Of a stretch of DNA of 12,743 nucleotides, positions 1-5,036 are shown in pieces. How positions within the stretch are numbered: the first letter of the stretch is position 1; every line of letters begins with the position of its first letter. The notes below the pieces were generated by a model that saw nothing but the letters and a program-made list of their open reading frames with translations, did no database searches and had not been told where the DNA came from. The stretch comes from Lutibacter sp. (GTDB taxonomy: Bacteria > Bacteroidota > Bacteroidia > Flavobacteriales > Flavobacteriaceae): positions 1 to 12,743 of the forward strand of contig JAKIVA010000063.1 in assembly GCA_021647265.1 (NCBI GenBank), in the 5' to 3' direction. A program made the translations under genes and the position numbers.

Positions 1-42
1 ATCCATTTTTACAAAGAATTCTGTAACTTTATCTCTAAGCAT
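1..42 (-). CDS. 5' end of an unidentified gene running off the left edge; possible IS982-type transposase
   Basis: The first 14 codons of a leftward reading frame are visible, with an ATG at 42-40 giving MLRDKVTEFFVKMD, and the frame continues past position 1. The upstream frame stays open to a TGA near 76-78 but contains no earlier ATG. A sigma70-like promoter and a nested inverted repeat sit directly upstream. The N-terminus resembles what I remember of IS982-family transposases (a K-[IV]-T-E-x-F start followed by D-D-F-C), but 14 residues are too few to assign a family. If this is a transposase, the insertion-sequence end lies somewhere between about 105 and 300. I could not locate its terminal repeat because the partner end is outside the window. 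Confidence that this is a real gene start is moderate; confidence in the family is low. Confidence 0.45.
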   Translation of the reverse strand, partial: MLRDKVTEFFVKMD

Positions 43-44
43 TT

Positions 45-104
45 GAGTGTTTTTATTAAAGTAATATACTGATAATCAGTCAATAATACAAACTAAAAAC
101 ACTC
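45..104. repeat. nested inverted repeat in front of the left-edge gene
   Basis: An 11-base arm GAGTGTTTTTA (45-55) has a perfect inverted copy TAAAAACACTC at 94-104. Almost exactly centred between the arms is a 6-1-6 palindrome, ACTGATAATCAGT (68-80). The inner arm ends two bases before the ATG at 42. A leftward transcript entering from the feo side would carry both arms and could fold the translation start into a stem. A transcript starting at the internal promoter would carry only one arm. The repeats are seen directly; the regulatory role is inferred. Confidence 0.6.
55..83 (-). promoter_or_regulatory. sigma70-like promoter for the left-edge gene
   Basis: On the minus strand TTGACT (83-78) is followed, after exactly 17 bases, by TTTAAT (60-55). 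Each hexamer differs from the general sigma70 consensus at one position. Transcription would start near 48, about six bases before the ATG at 42. The form differs from the TAnnTTTG elements in front of other genes in this window, which would fit an element that carries its own broadly usable promoter. The central palindrome (68-80) lies in the spacer and overlaps the -35 element. No experimental support. Confidence 0.4.
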
Positions 105-187
105 TTTTTCTTATCCGTTATTCACGTGAATTAGTAAAAAGGTAAACAAAAAATAGCTTTTTATACAACAATATTCAACCGGGGAGT

Positions 188-207
188 AACCGTACAACCG
201 TACGGTT
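188..207. repeat. tandem 8-mer and hairpin AACCGTAC
   Basis: AACCGTAC occurs twice head to tail (188-195 and 196-203) and is followed by GGTT. The second copy therefore forms a perfect 12-base palindrome, AACCGTACGGTT (196-207). The first copy can instead pair with GTACGGTT (200-207) around an AACC tetraloop, an 8-bp stem. It is GC-rich against its surroundings. It lies about 100 bases beyond the end of the feo operon but has no T-run on the minus strand, so it does not look like an intrinsic terminator. Function unknown; it may mark the edge of an inserted segment. Confidence 0.5.
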
Positions 208-307
208 TGATATTGGTATTTAATATAAGGTATGAACAGGTTTATTTTAGACCTAATTAAATTTTACAGATAGCATTAGAGGTGATAAGACGTAGGTTTA
301 AGTTAAT

Positions 308-421
308 TTAACACTTACAATCTGTATCACATTTTCCTTTCTTTTTTGATTTGAAAAAGTATTTTTTAATCAAAAATACAACTGCAATTCCCAAGACAAT
401 ATATACTAGAATTTCTTGCAT
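308..421 (-). CDS. FeoB-associated Cys-rich membrane peptide (37 aa)
   Basis: A 37-residue peptide begins with one hydrophobic membrane segment (about residues 4-20), continues with a basic stretch rich in Lys and Phe, and ends in CDTDCKC, three closely spaced cysteines at the extreme C-terminus. This is the layout of the FeoB-associated Cys-rich membrane protein family found behind feoB in many Bacteroidota and Firmicutes. Its ATG at 421-419 overlaps the TAA of feoB by one base (TAATG), so translation is probably coupled. The family's molecular role is not established. A part in handling Fe(II) or assembling the FeoB transporter, like the small FeoC proteins of other bacteria, is inferred from position and the cysteines. 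It is the last gene of the feo operon; no terminator is visible after it. Confidence 0.88.
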   Translation of the reverse strand: MQEILVYIVLGIAVVFLIKKYFFKSKKKGKCDTDCKC

Positions 422-2529
422 TAGCTTAAAAAATTAAATGCTATAACTGATGAAACATATGCTAATATTCCCATACCTATTAACTGTAACGCTGGCCATT
501 CCCAACTGTTAGTTTCTCTCTTAACAATTGCTAAAGTACTAACACATTGCATTGCAAATGCATAAAACAATAACAAAGAAATTCCTGTTGGAAAATTAAA
601 TCGCTTTTCACCTGTTTCTGGATTTATCTCAGCAGCCATACGCTCTTTAATTGTTCCCACATCTTCATCACTTTCAACATTGTAAATCGTAGCCAAAGCA
701 CCTACAAAAACTTCACGCGCTGCAAATGAACTAATTAAAGCAATTCCTATTTTCCAATCATACCCCATTGGTTTAATAATAGGTTCAATTGTTTTACCCA
801 TATATCCAATGTAAGAATGCTCTAATTTATAAGAGGCTATTTTTTGTTGAAATTCCTTTTTTGATAAGATGGTATTTTCAACTTGAGTTGCTATGGTTTG
901 TTCAGCATTTTTAAAAGATGAAGGTCCGTTTGATGCTAAAAACCATAAGATAATTGAAATTGCTAAAATAATTTTTCCGGCACCAAATACAAATGCTTTT
1001 GTTTTTTCAACAACTTCATAAAAAATATTTTTTAAGGAAGGTATTTTAAAATTTGGCATTTCAATCACAAATAAACTTTTACTTTTAATTTTTAACACAT
1101 TATGCAACAAAATTGCTGATAAAATTGCCGCTGTAAAACCCAATAAGTACAAAGCCATCATAGTTAAACCTTGTAAATTTAAAAACCCAAATACCCGTTT
1201 GTTAGGAATTATTAATGAAATTAATATTGCGTATACTGGTAAACGAGCCGAACATGTTGTAAATGGGATTACTAAAATAGTAATTAATCTTTCTTTCCAA
1301 TTACTTATATTTCTTGAAGCCATTATTGCTGGAATAGCACAAGCTGTACCTGAAATTAATGGAATAACACTTTTACCACTCATTCCAAATTTTCGCATTA
1401 TTTTATCCATTAAAAAAACAACACGACTCATATATCCTGTTTCCTCCAATACAGATATAAATGTAAATAAAATTGCAATTTGAGGAATAAATATAACCAC
1501 TCCTCCAATACCTGGAATAACACCTTCAGCAATTAAACTGGTGAAAACTCCTGCTGGGAGAACCGATTTTACCCACAAACTTAAATTTGCAAATATCCCA
1601 TCAATTAAATCCATTGGATAACTAGCCCAGTCAAAAATACCTTGAAAAATAAATAATAATATTAAAGCAAAAATAACATACCCAAAAAATTTATGAGTTA
1701 ATACTCTATCTAATATCCCTCTTAAATCAGTTGCTTTAGATTTATCAACATTAAAATTTTCTTTTAATATATCGTTAATAATTTGGTATCTTAAAATTGT
1801 TTCTTTATGTTGGTAGCGCTTTATACAATCTATGTCTTCCCTAAATTTAGAAACTAACTTTTTTTGTCTTTCATTTAAAAAATCAAATTCTATATTTTGT
1901 GTAATTAACAACCATGATTTGTAGATTGAAAATTCTTTAAAGGCCTCCTTTAAATTACTAAAATACTCTTTGTCAATTCTATTTGATATTTGACCTATAG
2001 GCTTATTATCAAGTTTTTTATAATTTAATATCGCTAATTTTAGTTGCTCAATACCTATTTTTTTTCTGGCACTTGCTAAAACAATTTTGGTGTGTAGCTT
2101 TTCTTCTAATTGTTGTACGTCAATACTAATACCTTTACGTTTCATTTGATCAATCATATTGATAACCAAAATTGACGGTATTTGCAAATCTTTTATTTGC
2201 GTAAATAAAAGTAAATTTCTTTTTATGTTTTCAATATCTACTATTACTACTACTACATCAGGAAAACTATCACCTCTTTCATTTAATAAAGTATCAAGTA
2301 CAATGGATTCGTCCATAGAGGTTGGATTGATACTATATGTCCCTGGTAAATCGGTAATTTCAGCCTTAATACGACTGTCTAATTTGCATATACCCTGTTT
2401 TTTTTCAACAGTAATTCCAGGGTAGTTTCCAACTTTCTGTTTTAAACCAGTAAGTTGATTAAATAATGAAGTTTTACCTGTGTTTGGGTTTCCTATTAAA
2501 GCAACTTTTATAACCTCATCATTACTCAT
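421..2529 (-). CDS. feoB: ferrous iron transport protein B (FeoB)
   Basis: FeoB is the inner-membrane Fe(II) permease with an N-terminal G-protein domain. This 702-residue protein has the full set of motifs: G1 GNPNTGKTS (13-21), the G2 threonine in PGIT (37-40), G3 DLPG (60-63), G4 NMID (124-127) and G5 SAR (153-155). A helical spacer follows, then a polytopic membrane part from about residue 280. The paired gate motifs are present, with cysteines in TACAIPA and FTTCSARLPVY. Length is normal for Bacteroidota FeoB. Its ATG (2529-2527) overlaps the feoA stop codon as TAATG, and its own TAA overlaps the start of the Cys-rich peptide in the same way. The three form one translationally coupled operon, expected to be repressed by iron through the palindromes upstream of feoA. 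No truncation or missing motif is seen. Confidence 0.97.
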   Translation of the reverse strand: MSNDEVIKVALIGNPNTGKTSLFNQLTGLKQKVGNYPGITVEKKQGICKLDSRIKAEITDLPGTYSINPTSMDESIVLDTLLNERGDSFPDVVVVIVDIENIKRNLLLFTQIKDLQIPSILVINMIDQMKRKGISIDVQQLEEKLHTKIVLASARKKIGIEQLKLAILNYKKLDNKPIGQISNRIDKEYFSNLKEAFKEFSIYKSWLLITQNIEFDFLNERQKKLVSKFREDIDCIKRYQHKETILRYQIINDILKENFNVDKSKATDLRGILDRVLTHKFFGYVIFALILLFIFQGIFDWASYPMDLIDGIFANLSLWVKSVLPAGVFTSLIAEGVIPGIGGVVIFIPQIAILFTFISVLEETGYMSRVVFLMDKIMRKFGMSGKSVIPLISGTACAIPAIMASRNISNWKERLITILVIPFTTCSARLPVYAILISLIIPNKRVFGFLNLQGLTMMALYLLGFTAAILSAILLHNVLKIKSKSLFVIEMPNFKIPSLKNIFYEVVEKTKAFVFGAGKIILAISIILWFLASNGPSSFKNAEQTIATQVENTILSKKEFQQKIASYKLEHSYIGYMGKTIEPIIKPMGYDWKIGIALISSFAAREVFVGALATIYNVESDEDVGTIKERMAAEINPETGEKRFNFPTGISLLLFYAFAMQCVSTLAIVKRETNSWEWPALQLIGMGILAYVSSVIAFNFLS

Positions 2530-2759
2530 TATTTTACTAATACAACTGTTATTTTTTCTGCAGTTTCTTTTCTTATAGCTAAATAGCTACCATTAACCTT
2601 AATGTATAAAGGGTCTTGCATTGGTGCTTTCTGAATTAATTTCACTTCTTTTCCTGGTAAACAACCCATTTCTAGCAGTTTTAATGGAATATTATCTAAA
2701 CAAAGCTTTTCGATAAAGGCTTTCTCTCCAATTTTTAAATCTGCTATAGTTCCAATCAT
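2529..2759 (-). CDS. feoA: FeoA, SH3-like partner of FeoB
   Basis: FeoA is a small cytoplasmic SH3-fold protein that supports FeoB-dependent Fe(II) uptake. The 76-residue product matches the family length and pattern: IADLKIGEKAFI near the N-terminus, LLEMGCLPGKEV in the middle (family pattern L-x-x-M-G-x-x-P-G) and a C-terminal IRKETAEKI segment where the ferrous-transport core domain ends. It is the first gene of the feo operon, 70 bases downstream of the sco stop codon, and overlaps feoB by one base in TAATG. No Shine-Dalgarno sequence precedes the ATG (2759-2757), as is common in Bacteroidota. The upstream gap contains a TATATTTG promoter element and two palindromes. Confidence 0.95.
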   Translation of the reverse strand: MIGTIADLKIGEKAFIEKLCLDNIPLKLLEMGCLPGKEVKLIQKAPMQDPLYIKVNGSYLAIRKETAEKITVVLVK

Positions 2760-2785
2760 TATTAAGACTAATTATAAATAATAGG

Positions 2786-2830
2786 CAAATATACTAAATT
2801 AGAATCATTCTAAACTATGATAATTATCAT
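2786..2830 (-). promoter_or_regulatory. feo operon promoter with Fur-like operator palindromes
   Basis: On the minus strand TATATTTG (2793-2786) matches the Bacteroidota -7 element TAnnTTTG. TTTA (2814-2811), 17 bases upstream, can serve as the -33 element. Between and overlapping them is a perfect 7-1-7 inverted repeat, TTAGAAT-C-ATTCTAA (2799-2813). Immediately upstream is a perfect 14-base palindrome, ATGATAATTATCAT (2817-2830), whose last base overlaps the sco stop codon. Both have the A/T-rich dyad form of Fur or DtxR-type sites, and the 7-1-7 arrangement matches the Bacillus Fur-box layout, though not all its bases. A repressor bound here would block RNA polymerase. The palindromes are seen; the identity of the regulator is inferred from the iron-uptake genes downstream. 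Confidence 0.6.
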
Positions 2831-3507
2831 TAATCTTTAAATTCATTTTTTAATATATTAATGTCAACTATTAAACGTTCAATATCTTTAGAGTCCGTAC
2901 CATCATAAAACCCTCGTATTTGTTTTTTTTTATCTACCAAAATAAAATTTTCAGTATGAATAAAATCTTGTATCCCACCGTCTCCTTCATCTAAAACAGC
3001 AAAATAACTTTTACGTGCAAGTTCATAAATGTGTTTTTTATCACCTGTAGTAATATTCCATTTCGCATCAATAACCCCTTTTCTATCGGCGTATTCTCTT
3101 AAAATTGGAATACTATCCATTTCAGGTGTTACTGAGAGTGATAAAAACTTAATATCGTTATCGTTTTTAAAAATTTCTTGTAATTTCCCCATATTATTTG
3201 TCATTATAGGGCAAATTGTTTGACAACGTGTGAAAAAGAAATCTGTCACATAAATTTTATTTTTATAATCTTCTTGTGTAATAGTATCTCCATTTTGGTT
3301 TATCAACTTAAAATCAGCTACTTTATGATTTCTTCGAATATGAATCATACTTTCATCAACTAATTTCGGGTTAACATCAGCAGGGTTATAAATAGGCAAT
3401 TTTTTTTCAGGTGTTAATAGAGAATAAATTAAATAAATCATAACAACTGAAAAAAAGGCCATAATAACCAATATTGGAATTGACTTTTTAAAAAAACTTG
3501 AATCCAT
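2830..3507 (-). CDS. SCO1/SenC family copper chaperone
   Basis: SCO proteins carry copper to the CuA centre of cytochrome c oxidase and have a thioredoxin fold. This 225-residue protein has an N-terminal membrane anchor (about residues 9-31), so the domain faces the periplasm. The metal-binding CxxxC motif is at Cys95 and Cys99 (TRCQTICPIM), and the third ligand is His184 in DFIHTENF, so all copper ligands are intact. VADFKLINQNGD and FLSLSVTPEMDS are typical family segments. No oxidase gene is adjacent in this window. Downstream, after 70 bases, is the feo operon on the same strand, with its own promoter. The gene is divergent from rseP. A TAAATTTG element 22 to 29 bases upstream of the ATG may be its promoter. 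Confidence 0.93.
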   Translation of the reverse strand: MDSSFFKKSIPILVIMAFFSVVMIYLIYSLLTPEKKLPIYNPADVNPKLVDESMIHIRRNHKVADFKLINQNGDTITQEDYKNKIYVTDFFFTRCQTICPIMTNNMGKLQEIFKNDNDIKFLSLSVTPEMDSIPILREYADRKGVIDAKWNITTGDKKHIYELARKSYFAVLDEGDGGIQDFIHTENFILVDKKKQIRGFYDGTDSKDIERLIVDINILKNEFKD

Positions 3508-3528
3508 TTTTACATAAATTTAAAATAC

Positions 3529-3536
3529 AAATTTAG
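3529..3536 (-). promoter_or_regulatory. possible -7 element of the sco gene
   Basis: TAAATTTG on the minus strand (3536-3529) fits TAnnTTTG and would give a leader of about 15 bases before the ATG at 3507. No TTTG-like -33 element is found at the usual distance. This is a weak call in an AT-rich gap where such octamers arise easily. Confidence 0.3.
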
Positions 3537-3630
3537 TATAATTAGCACTCATAGTTATCCATCTTTTTTAAAACTTTGTTAAAACTAATAGTTACTGTAT
3601 TTTTCAGTTTTAGAACTGTATTTAAAAACG

Positions 3631-3638
3631 TACATTTG
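3631..3638 (+). promoter_or_regulatory. possible -7 element of rseP
   Basis: TACATTTG matches TAnnTTTG and lies 26 bases before the ATG at 3664. TTTTAG (3607-3612) is the only -33 candidate and is poor. Two direct copies of ACTGTATTT (3594-3602 and 3615-3623) start 21 bases apart, about two helical turns, across the region where the -33 element should be, so they may form a binding site. No Shine-Dalgarno sequence precedes the ATG. Confidence 0.4.
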
Positions 3639-3663
3639 TGCGATTTTACATTTTTGAATATAT

Positions 3664-4977
3664 ATGGAAATAATTATAAAGGCCTCTCAATTTATTTTAA
3701 GTTTATCGTTTTTGATAGTATTGCACGAATTAGGACATTTTATTCCTGCAAAATTATTTAAAACTAGAGTTGAAAAGTTTTATTTATTCTTTGATTATAA
3801 ATTTTCTCTTTTTAAAAAGAAAATTGGGGAAACTGAATACGGTATTGGATGGATTCCTTTAGGAGGTTATGTGAAAATATCAGGAATGATTGATGAGAGT
3901 ATGGACACTGAACAAATGAAACAACCTGCTAAGCCTTGGGAATTTAGATCAAAACCTGCTTGGCAACGGTTAATTATCATGTTGGGAGGTGTTATTGTAA
4001 ATTTTATTTTAGGAATCTTAATTTATATTATGATTACCTTTGTTTAGGGAGTTGATTTTGTAAAACCTGAGGGTGTAAAAGAAGGTTTTGCCGTCCATGA
4101 ATCATTTAAAGAATACGGATTTAAAGATGGTGATAAAATTACTAAATTTAATGGTGTTGAACCTTTAAATGTTACTGATGTTAATAAACATTTATTTTTA
4201 AGAGGAATTACTTCAATTGAAGTTGTACATACAAATGGGGTGAAAGAAACAATAAGTATTCCTGAAAACATTGGAGAAATTATGTGGGAAAAAGGCATTA
4301 TGCAACCTTTTCAAGTGATAATACCTCCTGTAATTGATACTGTTATTGTAGGTTCTCCAGCCGAAAAAGCAGGAATATTAAAAAATGATAAAATTTTAAC
4401 TGTTAATAATACTCCTATTCATTATTGGAATGATTTTACAAATGCAATTGTTAATTCAGATAACGAAATTAATATTACATTAAAAAGAGATAGAATAACT
4501 AAAAACATCTCTCTTAAAGCAGGGAAAGATAATAAAATTGGCGTTGCACCAAATAGGGCAAGTGTTGTTCAAGTTCAACACAAAAATTATTCATTTTTAG
4601 AAAGTATTCCTAAAGGGAATTCTATAGCTATTTGGACTTTAAAAGATTATATTACACAATTTAAATACGTTTTCACTAAAAAAGGAGCAACCAGCATTGG
4701 AGGGTTTATTGCTATTGGAAGTATTTTTCCTGCTACCTGGAGTTGGGAAGCTTTTTGGAGTATTACTGCTTTTTTATCTATAATGCTTGGGTTTATGAAT
4801 TTACTACCAATACCTGCACTAGATGGCGGACACGTAATGTTCACTTTATATGAAATAATTACCGGTAGAAAACCAAATGATAAGTTTTTAGAATATGCTC
4901 AAATTGCTGGGTTCATTTTATTAATTGGTTTACTTATTTTAGCCAACGGAAATGATATTGTAAAACTTTTTTCTTAA
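3664..4977 (+). pseudogene. rseP: RseP site-2 intramembrane metalloprotease, interrupted by one in-frame TAG
   Basis: RseP cuts membrane-embedded anti-sigma factors and leftover signal peptides in the inner membrane. The frame from 3664 to the TAA at 4975-4977 spans 437 codons before the stop, the usual family length, but codon 128 (4045-4047) is TAG. Before it are the zinc motif HELGH (residues 21-25) and a second membrane segment (about 105-127). After it, in the same frame, come two PDZ-like segments (GDKITKFNG; GSPAEKAGILKNDKILTVN at about 230-248) and the third zinc-ligand motif LDGGH (Asp377) with the last membrane helices. No other damage is visible and codon use is continuous. The TAG is one base from TGG and from TAT or TAC, and an aromatic residue is plausible here. 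The choices are a recent nonsense mutation, a base-call error, or readthrough. Family identity is certain; functional status is not. Confidence 0.85.
4045..4047 (+). other. premature amber codon within rseP
   Basis: TAG follows ATTACCTTTGTT and is followed in frame by GGAGTTGATTTT, so the sequence reads ITFV-stop-GVDF. The stop falls exactly where the second membrane helix passes into the first periplasmic PDZ domain. If obeyed, the 127-residue product keeps HExxH but loses the aspartate zinc ligand and should be inactive. Every other visible stop in the window is TAA, except one TGA at 12613. Confidence 0.9.
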
Positions 4978-4991
4978 TAAATAGTAAAAAA

Positions 4992-5036
4992 TAAAATATA
5001 AAAAGCCGAACATAATATTCGGCTTTTTATATTTTA
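4992..5036. terminator. bidirectional hairpin terminator between rseP and the S9 peptidase gene
   Basis: A perfect 19-bp inverted repeat (4992-5010 and 5018-5036) encloses a 7-base loop. Its core is AAAAAGCCGAA / TTCGGCTTTTT, giving a T-run on either strand. It serves both convergent genes. The outer bases of the right arm include the stop codon of the S9 peptidase gene (TTA on the plus strand at 5034-5036). Confidence 0.88.

Noticed and set aside
188..207. Terminator of the feo operon
   Set aside because: The stem is good, but no T-run follows on the minus strand and it lies about 100 bases beyond the last stop codon.
238..254. AGGTTTATTTTAGACCT hairpin downstream of the feo operon
   Set aside because: On the transcribed (minus) strand the stem has a C/A mismatch and no T-run; it is too weak to call.
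1199..1483. Plus-strand open frames opposite feoB (1199-1483, 2159-2425) and similar ones opposite or overlapping other genes (5537-5791, 7525-7713, 10072-10254, 10835-11080)
   Set aside because: They have no family resemblance, no start signals and unnatural composition. Each is the antisense shadow of a well-supported gene or covers a leader and terminator.
2830..3507. sco as part of the feo operon
   Set aside because: A 70-base gap with its own promoter and palindromes separates them, and copper delivery to oxidase is a different function. Some readthrough is possible but not shown.
4045..4047. Recoding of the rseP TAG as pyrrolysine or as a selenocysteine-like event
   Set aside because: Selenocysteine uses TGA, and pyrrolysine requires pyl genes that are neither visible here nor expected in flavobacteria. 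A mutation or read error is simpler.
4240..4977. A separate downstream gene starting at GTG 4240
   Set aside because: It is in frame with, and the natural continuation of, rseP across the TAG. The coding pattern continues unbroken from 4048 to 4239 as well, and no start signal precedes 4240.
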